Shown here piece by piece: positions 19,390-28,537 of a stretch of 50,759 bases of DNA (its first letter is position 1; each line of letters opens with the position of its first letter). The stretch comes from Candidatus Magasanikiibacteriota bacterium. Lineage in GTDB: Bacteria; Patescibacteriota; Patescibacteriia; Magasanikbacterales; GWA2-37-8. A program made the translations under genes and the position numbers. The stretch lies in NCBI GenBank assembly GCA_023246655.1, contig JAHFHX010000008.1:1-50759 (forward strand), read 5' to 3'. The notes under the pieces were generated by a model. It did not search any database, was not told the DNA's origin, and saw only the letters and a list, made by a program, of their open reading frames with translations.

Positions 19390-20523
19390 ATGACTCGTAG
19401 AGAAATAAGCGATGTTACCTCATCGGTAGTAGCAGTAGCCAGAGGTGGACGAGATTCGGAGAAAACACCAGAACTGTTTTCTTTAGCCGATATCGAACGA
19501 TTTCGTGCTGAGATGTTTGCTTTTAAAGATACTGGATTCGCATTAGCACAAGAATTACTCGGTGCTCTCTTAGAGAGCAAGAATAAGATTAGTATCCCTT
19601 ATGCCATGGCTCGTTTAATGCAAATTAAAGCATCGTTGGCAGCTGATAGCGTGCTTTCTAAATCCATGTATAATCGGCTGCGAGCCGATCCCGAGATAGT
19701 TCATTACATAGAGCATGATACAAGAATTTTTGCTTATAAATTATTTCTTGCCACTGACACCCTGCTTGATCTTTTTCCTATAGAAAGAGTGGATCAGAAT
19801 TTTTTTAAGCAATTACGGTTTGCTCTTATCGGCATTACCCGAGCGTGGCCAACCTATGCTTTTTCATTAGATGATGTTTTGTCTCGAAAATTAGAAAAAA
19901 ATGGTAAGATACCCCGCAGAATGGCATTAGACACTGCCCTTTTAGGGCAGGCATTGAACGACATAACGCATATCAGTGATCCAACGCGGCAAGGGCTGCC
20001 TCCACGTGTTGAACAATTATTTGGTGATCGTGTATATTCATTTCCACAATTAGAAAATGATGAAGAGATTCGGTTGGCTCCTGGTCAGGTTGGCAATACT
20101 ATTTTCAATATCATTAGTAACGCCTCTAAAGAGGCAGTCGGTGCTACTCGTGGCCAATTAACCTTAGAGCGCGAAGATGATTATATTGTAGTGCGAATAA
20201 TGGATAATGGTATAGGCATGCCTCCAGAACAAGCCGGTACAATATTTGCTGAAGGGAAAAGCTTTACTGGCAGTACTGGTTATGGCTTAGCCAATTTAGA
20301 TAATCGTTTAAAATCATCCGGAGTTATTCTGCGGTTAGCAACAGTTCCTCGTAAACGTTTGGACCGTTTAACAACCCATGAACCAGATCTTGATTATACC
20401 TATTTTGCTAATGATTCACAGTATCAAGGTCGCGATAATTTATACCACATAATTGTTGACCAAGCATTCTCAACTATTTTTGAGTTACGGTTACCTATTA
20501 CTAAAAAATTAGGAACACCCTAA
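19390..20523 (+). CDS. GHKL/HATPase_c protein (histidine-kinase-like ATPase) without recognisable HisKA or TM
   Basis: N-box NIISNASKEA, G1 DNGIGM, G2 GYGLANL. Confidence 0.8.
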   Translation: MTRREISDVTSSVVAVARGGRDSEKTPELFSLADIERFRAEMFAFKDTGFALAQELLGALLESKNKISIPYAMARLMQIKASLAADSVLSKSMYNRLRADPEIVHYIEHDTRIFAYKLFLATDTLLDLFPIERVDQNFFKQLRFALIGITRAWPTYAFSLDDVLSRKLEKNGKIPRRMALDTALLGQALNDITHISDPTRQGLPPRVEQLFGDRVYSFPQLENDEEIRLAPGQVGNTIFNIISNASKEAVGATRGQLTLEREDDYIVVRIMDNGIGMPPEQAGTIFAEGKSFTGSTGYGLANLDNRLKSSGVILRLATVPRKRLDRLTTHEPDLDYTYFANDSQYQGRDNLYHIIVDQAFSTIFELRLPITKKLGTP

Positions 20524-20536
20524 ACTAATTACATAT

Positions 20537-21727
20537 ATGTCGGTGAGTGTTGATTCAAAAAAAATTAAAGAGCTTCTTACCCGCGGGGTAGAGGAGGTAA
20601 TTGTTAAGGAACATCTCCAACGGCAATTACAATCTGGGAAAAAGTTGCGAATAAAATTAGGCATTGACCCCACCAGTCCCCATTTACACATTGGGCGTTC
20701 CATTCCGCTTTTAAAAATGCGTGATTTTCAGGAATTAGGGCATCAGTTGGTGTTTATTGTTGGTGATGCTACTGGGGTAATTGGTGACACCTCAGACAAA
20801 GACAGTGAACGACCAATGCTGGCGCCAAGGCAAGTGGAGGAAAACATGAAAAATTATGTGGCTCAAGCTGGAAAAATTATTGATATACAGAAATGTGAAG
20901 TTCGCTACAACAGTGAGTGGCTAGAGAAATTAGGTTACAATGAAATTGGGGCGCAAGCAGAACAGTTTTCGCTCCACGAGTTTAACGCTCGAGAAAATAT
21001 TAAACGTCGTTTGGACGCCGGCACGCGCGTATCGCTTCGGGAGCTTTTGTACCCATTGATGCAGGGGTATGATTCGGTGGCTGTACAAGCTGATGTAGAA
21101 CTCGGTGGCACTGACCAACGATTTAATTTGTTGGCTGGGCGGACGCTCCAGGAATTTTATAAGCAACCACCCCAAGATATTGTTATGGGGCCGCTACTCC
21201 AAGGTACCGACGGGCGTAAAATGAGCTCAAGCTGGGGGAATACAATTGATCTTACCGCTGAGCCAAACGAAATATTTGGTAAGGTAATGACAATACCAGA
21301 CAAGTTGGTGATGAGGTATTTTACTTTAACGACACGCGTACCAATGGAAATCATTAAAGAGTACGAACAAGCCATGCGGGGTGGTGCTAACCCCCGGGAT
21401 TTTAAAATGAAGTTAGGGTTTGAACTCGTTCGTTTTTATCACTCAGAAAAAGCTGCCCAAGCAGCCGAAGCGTATTTTATTGCTACCTTTCAAAAGAAAG
21501 AGACACCAGACGATATCCCTAAACTTAAACCAACCGCCTACGACATCGTGACTGTGCTGGTTGAAGCCAAAATATGTTCCAGTAAAGCGGAAGCTCGGCG
21601 GGCAATTGAGCAGGGTGGAGTGAAGATAAATAATGTTAAAATTAAAAAGGGAGTCCAACTTCCTCTGTTAGTACGGCCGGGCGATATAGTGCAGAAGGGC
21701 AAACGATTTTTTGTAAAGTTAATTTAA
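20537..21727 (+). CDS. tyrS: Tyrosyl-tRNA synthetase
   Basis: GIDPTSPHLHIGRSIPLLKMRDFQELGH, GTDQRFNLLAGR, KMSSSWGN, C-terminal S4 domain. Confidence 0.97.
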   Translation: MSVSVDSKKIKELLTRGVEEVIVKEHLQRQLQSGKKLRIKLGIDPTSPHLHIGRSIPLLKMRDFQELGHQLVFIVGDATGVIGDTSDKDSERPMLAPRQVEENMKNYVAQAGKIIDIQKCEVRYNSEWLEKLGYNEIGAQAEQFSLHEFNARENIKRRLDAGTRVSLRELLYPLMQGYDSVAVQADVELGGTDQRFNLLAGRTLQEFYKQPPQDIVMGPLLQGTDGRKMSSSWGNTIDLTAEPNEIFGKVMTIPDKLVMRYFTLTTRVPMEIIKEYEQAMRGGANPRDFKMKLGFELVRFYHSEKAAQAAEAYFIATFQKKETPDDIPKLKPTAYDIVTVLVEAKICSSKAEARRAIEQGGVKINNVKIKKGVQLPLLVRPGDIVQKGKRFFVKLI

Positions 21728-21730
21728 ACT

Positions 21731-22351
21731 ATGTCTGAAGGCGGACAACCTCTTGGAGAAGCGCGCCATCCTATAGCGGCTCAGTTAGAGCACGCCCCAG
21801 CAGAAGGCGCTTCTCGTTGGACAAAAGATTCGCTGCTTGAGGAAATACAACTAGTCCGAACGCGAGACCATATTCTCAAAAGTATTTTGGCGCGTGGCCT
21901 GCAACGTTCAGATGCTGAGGATATTGCTCAAGTAGTAATGTTAGACGCCTATAGAGCGATTGAAGAGGATAAATTTGATTACCATCGGGAGTTGCGACCA
22001 TGGCTAGAGACGGTGATTTGGAATGCAATTTGCGATCATTTTAAGACGCATCGGAGATTCTCAACACATCTTCCGCTTGATACCCATACCCAGCATTTAT
22101 CTACGGGGAATCGGGATCCTGAACAACAGATACTCCAAACCGAGATGCACGAGCAAATGTTTAGATTAATCGATCAATTGCCAAAGGAATTACAAAGTGT
22201 GCTGATTGCACACGTGGATGGGCGGATACAAAAAGAGATCGCTGCTTCGTTGGGAATGACTCAAGGCGCAATTGCCAAACGATTGGCACGTGCCGAACGA
22301 TTGCTCCACAAATTGTGGAATAATTATAGGAACGAGATAAAAAGTGTGTAA
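21731..22351 (+). CDS. ECF-like RNA polymerase sigma-70 family factor
   Basis: Region 2 SDAEDIAQVVMLDAYRAIEEDKFDYHRELRPWLETVIWNAICDHFKTHRR; region 4 QKEIAASLGMTQGAIAKRLARAERLL. Confidence 0.87.
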   Translation: MSEGGQPLGEARHPIAAQLEHAPAEGASRWTKDSLLEEIQLVRTRDHILKSILARGLQRSDAEDIAQVVMLDAYRAIEEDKFDYHRELRPWLETVIWNAICDHFKTHRRFSTHLPLDTHTQHLSTGNRDPEQQILQTEMHEQMFRLIDQLPKELQSVLIAHVDGRIQKEIAASLGMTQGAIAKRLARAERLLHKLWNNYRNEIKSV

Positions 22352-22400
22352 TTAAAAGACTACTTATCCACAGTTATTTTTTCGTTCTTCGAGTTAAGTG

Positions 22401-22409
22401 TGCTATAAT
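22401..22409 (+). promoter_or_regulatory. Extended -10 promoter element (TGCTATAAT)
   Basis: TGnTATAAT consensus, 61 nt upstream of CDS 22470. Confidence 0.5.
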
Positions 22410-22426
22410 GATGCCCAAGGAGGGCA

Positions 22427-22458
22427 AAATAATTCCGTATACCACGGGATTATTTTTT
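22427..22458 (+). terminator. Terminator-like hairpin with U-tract inside the 5' leader of CDS 22470
   Basis: AAATAATTCCGT-atacc-ACGGGATTATTT (one G-U pair) followed by TTT. Confidence 0.6.
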
Positions 22459-22469
22459 AAAAATATTGT

Positions 22470-22964
22470 ATGAAGCCAGTAATTAAGAAAATTTTTTTTA
22501 TTGTAATGATTCCGAGCGCAATTGTTTTTGTTTTACTGGTGACGGTGGTAATTAAAGATGTATGGAGTGGATATAAGTGGCAGCGTCAGGTAGATAATTG
22601 GTTAGATGCTCGGCGTAAGCCGTATATTGAAGATACGTATGGCGGCAAAACCCCAGAAGAGACGTGGGGTTTGTTCCTTGATGCTTTGAAAAAAGGGGAT
22701 GTGGAGTTGGCGAGTAAGTATTTTGTGGTGGAGAAACAAAAAGAAGTATTAGGTGATCTTCGGGAATCTATCAAGTTAAATCGACTGCAACATTCGATTG
22801 AACTATTCTCTCATCAGTTAGTAAAAGAGGAGGCCGACCCACCGTCTTCTATTAAAGCCTATTATCATTTACCTTTAGAAAATATTAGTGGTGAGCGTGA
22901 GGCTTATCCAATAGTTTTTATTCTTAATAATTATACAGAGGCTTGGAAAATTTTTTCTATTTAG
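22470..22964 (+). CDS. Hypothetical membrane-anchored protein (164 aa)
   Basis: N-terminal TM (IFFIVMIPSAIVFVLLVTVVI); ETWGLFLDALKKGDVELASKYF suggests an NTF2-like/DUF4878-like fold (weak). Confidence 0.6.
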   Translation: MKPVIKKIFFIVMIPSAIVFVLLVTVVIKDVWSGYKWQRQVDNWLDARRKPYIEDTYGGKTPEETWGLFLDALKKGDVELASKYFVVEKQKEVLGDLRESIKLNRLQHSIELFSHQLVKEEADPPSSIKAYYHLPLENISGEREAYPIVFILNNYTEAWKIFSI

Positions 22965-22980
22965 CAAATTTTAAGGAGGT

Positions 22981-25900
22981 ATGAAAAAAATCGTTTTTTG
23001 TGTTCTTTGTGCTCTGGGAATAGGGGAGGCTTTAGTAGCCATTGTTGGAACAAGTTTAGCTTATTCGCCATATTACACACATCCAGATTTAACTGAGGAA
23101 ATTGCTCAGTTTTTTAATTTTAAAAATACTCACTCAGAATATCAAATTTCGCAGTCACAAATGCAATGGCTCCGCCAAGGCGCCATTGAAGAGGATGACC
23201 CACCGCGCTGGATTAACCATTTTTACGATCCTGTTCATAACCATGCCTGGAGCGGTAAACATTTTGGTACCTTAAGCGAAGCCGAAGGGTTAAAAACTGG
23301 CACTGATTTTGCTCCCCGAATGCCATTAGCAGCCGTTGACTGGGCAACCAACCAGAATTATCAGGCAGCCTATGGACAGCAGAAAGGGAATCAAACTTGG
23401 CAAAAAGCAATTAAATCGTATATTGATGGCGACAAAAAGACTGCCTTTGTGGCACTCGGTCATGTATTGCATTTAATTGAAGACAGTTCCGTTCCTGACC
23501 ATACACGCGATGATACACATGCCGGAATTCACGGCGACCCTGGTTCGCCATATGAAGATTATACTAAAGATTATACTAATTTACATAAATTAGCGGTGGC
23601 CGAAGTGCTGAATACCAATAATAGTTTACCATTTAGTTTTGATAACTTAGCCCAAGCTTTTGATCATATCGCTCATTATTCTAATGAGAATTTTTTTTCA
23701 GAAGATACTATTAGTAATGACGAATTTTTAGGGCCTAATTTAACTCAATTAAAAGTTGTTCATCATATTTTACCGGATGGTACTTTTCGTAAATACTTAA
23801 GTAATGATGTGAGTCATGTTGCTTTTATAAAGGTTGATGATATCCTGACTGGAAAAAAGAAATATTCTATTGATGATCAATATTTCGTTCTCCCTTCATA
23901 TGTCAATCGTCTCTTCCCCGAGATTGTGCTAACCGGGGAAGGGGTGATGCGATTGTTTTTTAGAGAAGTTGAAAAATATAAAGAGCACCCAGAATTATTG
24001 GAGCCGATTGTGCCGGATAGTAACCAGAGTTTGACACGAGCAATTAAGAGTGCGCCAAAGTTGCTCGCGGTGAATGCTTATAATTGGTACGATATTGCCA
24101 AAACACATAGTAGCGTGTTGGCGCATCAGGCATCAGTAGCGCTGGGTGGATGGTGGGGGGCGGTGCGAGTAAAGTTGGGGTTGGCGGATGCGGTGGCACG
24201 GGGTGGGGGAGGGGAGCTGGTGCCTGGAGTGCAGCAGCCGGTTGTTTCAAATCAAGTTGTTACTTCGCCAGCACTAATTGCACCAGAGCAGAACAAGAAT
24301 GAGATTGAGAAAAGAAGTAATCAAAATGTAGCAATCAGTAAGGTTACTTTACCAGTAATTCAGTCAGTGCAGAGATTGGATAATAATGATAAAAATTCAA
24401 TTCAAACTCTCCCTGCGTTAAGCACCGAACAAGTCCCGACTCTTATAAAGAGAGAGGAGATATTTTTTTCAACCTCAACTCAACCATCTGTTCAGCAGGC
24501 TACCAATTACGCCGGTGGAGGGGGAGTCTTTAGCATTCCTTCAACTCTTTCCACGCAGCAAGGGGGTAATGCGATTACTTCAACAGGAAGCGCATCAGAC
24601 GTAGTTACTACAACAACAATTGCCACCACCACGCCACCAGCCACAACCAGCGTTCTTGCCACCACCACAACTAGCACTTCCAATTCAACTACGACTACCT
24701 TAGCAGCCACCACCACGGTTGCAGTAGCAACCACCACACCAGCTGTAACAACCACAAGCTCGCCAGTGATTTCCGATATAGTAAGTTCTACGTTGTCAAC
24801 AGTAACAACCAGCACACCCACTTCAACTCTTGTAGTTAGTTCTACAATAGTTATGGCGACGAGCAGTTCCTCGGTAATGAGTTCCACCACATCAGCTGCC
24901 GTTCCTTTGGCTGGGTTTGTGCCCACAGTGGTTATAAATGAAATTGCTTGGGCGGGCACGGCAGCAGAGTATCCTACTGATGAGTGGTTTGAATTGTATA
25001 ACACTACCGATCAGTCAATTGATTTAAAAGATTGGAAAATTTTAGTTTCCAGCACCACTATCAATTTTAAAACAATCAATAATACGCTAATATCACCTCA
25101 TGGGTATTTTTTGTTTAAGCGAACCCGGGACGAAACGATCCGCGGCATTACTGCTGATATTATTTACACCTTGTCTGGTGGTTTTAATAATAAGGGTGAA
25201 AAGGTTGAACTAGTGAATTCATCTGGTCAGAAAGCTGATGAGGTAGATTGTGCCACCGGCTGGTTTGCTGGTGATACCGTGAAGTATCGCTCCATGGAAC
25301 GGCGTGATGCAGCGAAGCGCGGGAGTGACCCAAGCAACTGGCAAAGCAATCAGAGTTTGCGCGTCAGCGGGCGTACTTTTAATGGTGGCCAAGTATATGG
25401 TTCGCCTAAACAATCCAACTTTGGTTTTTACTCTTTGAATTACACCCAGGAAGGTACAGAACGAATACTCACCCCGGAGGGTAACCCGTACATTTTGCAG
25501 TATTACCAAATTCCCGCTGGTTTTACCCTCACTATCGAACCGGGGGTGGTGATCAAAAGTTATTTTGCTGATGCCAAAATTGATATTCGTGGCCAGTTGA
25601 AAGTTAATGGAACTGTTGATAAGCGAGTTATATTTACGTCCGGACGAGATAGTGAGTTTTCCGCTAGTGATGTGGCCACCCGTGTAGGAAATTGGAGTAG
25701 TCCAGCGCCACAACCTAAGGATTGGCAGGGGTTGCAATTTTATCCTGGCGCTGCGGGGAGTTTCCGGGCTGTTACTTTACGCTACGGGGGTCATGCGTTT
25801 CGTCCGCCGGATGGTGGCGGCTTTACACCGACGGTAGAACAAGCGATCCGCGGTGAACAAGCTGACATAACACTCGATAACGTTGAGTTCAATAATAATA

Positions 25901-26823
25901 GTGGCACATCTCTTTTTCTAAAGAATGCCTCGTCAACGATACGGCAAAGCAATTTTGCGTATGGTAGTCGTGCCCTGGAAGCGTATGATAGTAATTTGTT
26001 GGTAACAAAAAGCTCTGTTTCTTTTTTTACTCATACTCAGGGCGCATTCTATGTACGAGGTCGATGGCCAATATTAGATGAACTTAGTTTGAGTGATAAC
26101 ACATTCAACCCGCCGTATCTTGACGCGGTGACCGTTGCTGGCGCTGGACGAATCGGAAGCGGTACCGCCGTATATATTACCAATCTTATCGTGCCAGCAG
26201 AGAGTACGTTAACCGTTGAACCCGGTGTCTCGCTAATCATGGCACCATATGCTTCAATAAATATCCAAGGTTCATTATTTACACTTGGAACACCTGATTT
26301 TCCCGTACAGATAATGCCCTATACGTCGAGCGAATATTGGGGGCAAATAATCTTCAACGGTTCTACCTCTACTTTGCATCATACCAATATACAAGGCGCT
26401 AATCACATGGTAAGGAGGCTTCCGGAAAATGATGGGATGCTCCTGATTAAAAATAGTAATTTTAGTTGTGATCATTGTTCAATAGTTGATACGTGGGAGT
26501 CCGGTAATAACGTGTACAGCACCGATTCGATGATTGAGATTACAGCCAGCACCATTGGCAATAATAGAAAGCCATCTTTTTCCAGTACCGGTATCCGGGT
26601 TACTGGCGGTGAGTTGCGTCTTAATGATACACTGTTTAATAACCTTACCTATGGCCTTTATGGTGCTTCTGCATCCTTGCCAAACTTAGTAGTTTCCGGT
26701 ATAACTACAGAGAATTTTATTAATGTTGATCAACTATCAGAGCCGCGCAGTTGGTTCGATTCTTGGTTGGTTCCGATCACCACCACTACGACCATCGCTA
26801 CTACCACTACCAGTTCACCATAA
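22981..26823 (+). CDS. Giant multidomain surface protein: Zn-dependent PLC/S1-P1-like domain, Thr/Ser-rich linker, lamin-tail domain, right-handed beta-helix region
   Basis: Signal peptide; GHVLHLIEDSSVPDH...SPYEDY (HxxHxxxDxxxPxH..YE); VVINEIAWAGTAAEYPTDEWFELYNTTDQSIDLKDWKI (LTD); GVVIKSYFADAKIDIRGQLKVNG and later beta-helix-like repeats. Confidence 0.8.
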   Translation: MKKIVFCVLCALGIGEALVAIVGTSLAYSPYYTHPDLTEEIAQFFNFKNTHSEYQISQSQMQWLRQGAIEEDDPPRWINHFYDPVHNHAWSGKHFGTLSEAEGLKTGTDFAPRMPLAAVDWATNQNYQAAYGQQKGNQTWQKAIKSYIDGDKKTAFVALGHVLHLIEDSSVPDHTRDDTHAGIHGDPGSPYEDYTKDYTNLHKLAVAEVLNTNNSLPFSFDNLAQAFDHIAHYSNENFFSEDTISNDEFLGPNLTQLKVVHHILPDGTFRKYLSNDVSHVAFIKVDDILTGKKKYSIDDQYFVLPSYVNRLFPEIVLTGEGVMRLFFREVEKYKEHPELLEPIVPDSNQSLTRAIKSAPKLLAVNAYNWYDIAKTHSSVLAHQASVALGGWWGAVRVKLGLADAVARGGGGELVPGVQQPVVSNQVVTSPALIAPEQNKNEIEKRSNQNVAISKVTLPVIQSVQRLDNNDKNSIQTLPALSTEQVPTLIKREEIFFSTSTQPSVQQATNYAGGGGVFSIPSTLSTQQGGNAITSTGSASDVVTTTTIATTTPPATTSVLATTTTSTSNSTTTTLAATTTVAVATTTPAVTTTSSPVISDIVSSTLSTVTTSTPTSTLVVSSTIVMATSSSSVMSSTTSAAVPLAGFVPTVVINEIAWAGTAAEYPTDEWFELYNTTDQSIDLKDWKILVSSTTINFKTINNTLISPHGYFLFKRTRDETIRGITADIIYTLSGGFNNKGEKVELVNSSGQKADEVDCATGWFAGDTVKYRSMERRDAAKRGSDPSNWQSNQSLRVSGRTFNGGQVYGSPKQSNFGFYSLNYTQEGTERILTPEGNPYILQYYQIPAGFTLTIEPGVVIKSYFADAKIDIRGQLKVNGTVDKRVIFTSGRDSEFSASDVATRVGNWSSPAPQPKDWQGLQFYPGAAGSFRAVTLRYGGHAFRPPDGGGFTPTVEQAIRGEQADITLDNVEFNNNSGTSLFLKNASSTIRQSNFAYGSRALEAYDSNLLVTKSSVSFFTHTQGAFYVRGRWPILDELSLSDNTFNPPYLDAVTVAGAGRIGSGTAVYITNLIVPAESTLTVEPGVSLIMAPYASINIQGSLFTLGTPDFPVQIMPYTSSEYWGQIIFNGSTSTLHHTNIQGANHMVRRLPENDGMLLIKNSNFSCDHCSIVDTWESGNNVYSTDSMIEITASTIGNNRKPSFSSTGIRVTGGELRLNDTLFNNLTYGLYGASASLPNLVVSGITTENFINVDQLSEPRSWFDSWLVPITTTTTIATTTTSSP

Positions 26824-26827
26824 AATT

Positions 26828-28534
26828 ATGATGCAAATAGTTACTCATGCCATTGTCGAAGCGCTGCGGGCAGTTGGGGTTGTTGATTCGTTTGAATTGA
26901 GTGCTCCACCAAAGCCAGAAATGGGGGATGTAGCTTTCCCCTGTTTTGGGTTAGCGAAAGAAATGAAAAAGAATCCAAATGAGGTGGCGAAGACAATTGC
27001 TGAAGCAATAAAAAGACAAGGAGACAAGGAGATAATTGAACAGGTGGAGGCGTTTGGGCCGTATGTGAACTTTTTTTTGTCGACCGCAGCGATTGCCCGG
27101 ATTGTCATCGATCAAATGAGGCAACTGGGTGCACAGTACGGTTCAAGTGAGTATGGCAAAGGCAAGAGTGTTCTTATTGAGTATCCCTCAAACAATACCC
27201 ACAAGGAATTTCATATTGGGCATTTTCGCAATGTCTGTATTGGCAACACCTTGGTACAACTCTATCGAGCAGCAGGGTATACAGTGCACCCGGTAAATTA
27301 TTTGAATGATTTTGGTGCTCATGTGGCGAAATGTTTGTGGGGGCTCCAACAGTTGCATGCCAAAGAAAAGCCTCCCGTTAATAAGCAACGTTGGTTGGGG
27401 GAAATTTATGCCGAGGCTAACCAAGCGGTAGAAAGTCATCCCGCGGCGGCAGCGGAAATTGCCGGATTACAAAAGAAACTTGAGGCACATGATGAAACGG
27501 TATGGCCGCTCTATATGGAGACACGGCAGTGGAGTATCGAACAATTCGAGCGCTTATTTAAAGAACTTGGTGTGGAACATGAATCAACCTTTTATGAAAA
27601 AGATATTAAACAAAGTGGCCATGATATTGTAGATGAACTCCTTGAGAAAAATATTGCTGAAGTAGGCGAAGGTGGCGCGATTATTATTGATCTTAAGAAG
27701 TATCATCTTGACGTAGCATTGGTGCGAAAGTCTAACGGGGTTGGTTTATATCTCACCAGTGATTTGCCATTGGCCGAAGAAAAATTTAAACAATTTGATG
27801 CTGATGAAAGTATTATTATCACCGGCCAAGAGCAAGTTTTTTATTTTAAACAACTGTATAAAATTTTAGAATTACTTGGTTTTAAAAAGAAGTTAACCCA
27901 TATTAATTATGGTTTGGTGACGCGGCCGGAAGGGAAAATGTCATCGCGACTGGGTAATGTTATTCTATACGAGGATTTACGCGATGAAGTATTTGATACA
28001 ATGTATAAGGAAACAAGATCCCGCCACGCTGAGTGGCCCGAAGAGCGCGTTATTGATACCAGCACAAAGTTAGCATTAGCGGCGCTTAAGTTTGATATGC
28101 AAAAACATGAAGCGGTAAAAAATATTGTGTTTAATATTGCCGAAGCAACATCCTTTGAGGGGTTTAGTGGGTTGTATGTATTATATGTGATTGCGAGAAT
28201 TAATAGTTTGTTGCGAAAGTCAAAAGTAAACAGTCAAAAGTCAGCAATTAATTTTGAATTTATTACTACTCCTGAAGAAAAAAAATTGGTATTACTCCTT
28301 AGCGATTACAGCGATGTGCTCCAGAAAGCACTTGAGTATTACAACCCTTCTACTATTGCCCGCTATTGTTTTGATCTGGCGCAGGCGTTTAATGATTTTT
28401 ATAATAAACAGAGCATTGTGAATGCCGAGACGACAGAATTGGTCACGGCACGATTAGCTTTATCCAATGCCGTGAAGCAGGTGCTTACCAATGCGCTTGG
28501 AGTTTTAACCATCGCCCCCGTGGAGGAGATGTAG
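26828..28534 (+). CDS. argS: Arginyl-tRNA synthetase (start refined to ATG 26828)
   Basis: EYPSNNTHKEFHIGHFRNVCIGN, NYLNDFGAHVAK, GLVTRPEGKMSSRLGN. Confidence 0.97.
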   Translation: MMQIVTHAIVEALRAVGVVDSFELSAPPKPEMGDVAFPCFGLAKEMKKNPNEVAKTIAEAIKRQGDKEIIEQVEAFGPYVNFFLSTAAIARIVIDQMRQLGAQYGSSEYGKGKSVLIEYPSNNTHKEFHIGHFRNVCIGNTLVQLYRAAGYTVHPVNYLNDFGAHVAKCLWGLQQLHAKEKPPVNKQRWLGEIYAEANQAVESHPAAAAEIAGLQKKLEAHDETVWPLYMETRQWSIEQFERLFKELGVEHESTFYEKDIKQSGHDIVDELLEKNIAEVGEGGAIIIDLKKYHLDVALVRKSNGVGLYLTSDLPLAEEKFKQFDADESIIITGQEQVFYFKQLYKILELLGFKKKLTHINYGLVTRPEGKMSSRLGNVILYEDLRDEVFDTMYKETRSRHAEWPEERVIDTSTKLALAALKFDMQKHEAVKNIVFNIAEATSFEGFSGLYVLYVIARINSLLRKSKVNSQKSAINFEFITTPEEKKLVLLLSDYSDVLQKALEYYNPSTIARYCFDLAQAFNDFYNKQSIVNAETTELVTARLALSNAVKQVLTNALGVLTIAPVEEM

Positions 28535-28537
28535 AGA

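Noticed and set aside
11363-22372. DnaA-box-like sites as a replication origin
   Set aside because: The sites are kilobases apart, not clustered, and no dnaA/dnaN or AT-rich unwinding array is present
24600-24900. Repetitive ACC/ACA-rich tract considered as a CRISPR or tandem repeat array
   Set aside because: In-frame Thr-rich linker with irregular units and no direct-repeat/spacer periodicity; no cas genes in the window
24507-25004. 165-aa minus-strand ORF rich in Val
   Set aside because: Exact antisense of the Thr/Ser-rich low-complexity linker of the giant surface protein; composition artefact
26723-26827. N-terminal extension of argS in the ORF track overlapping the surface protein
   Set aside because: Conserved ArgRS sequence begins at the ATG at 26828; the extension is out-of-frame surface-protein sequence
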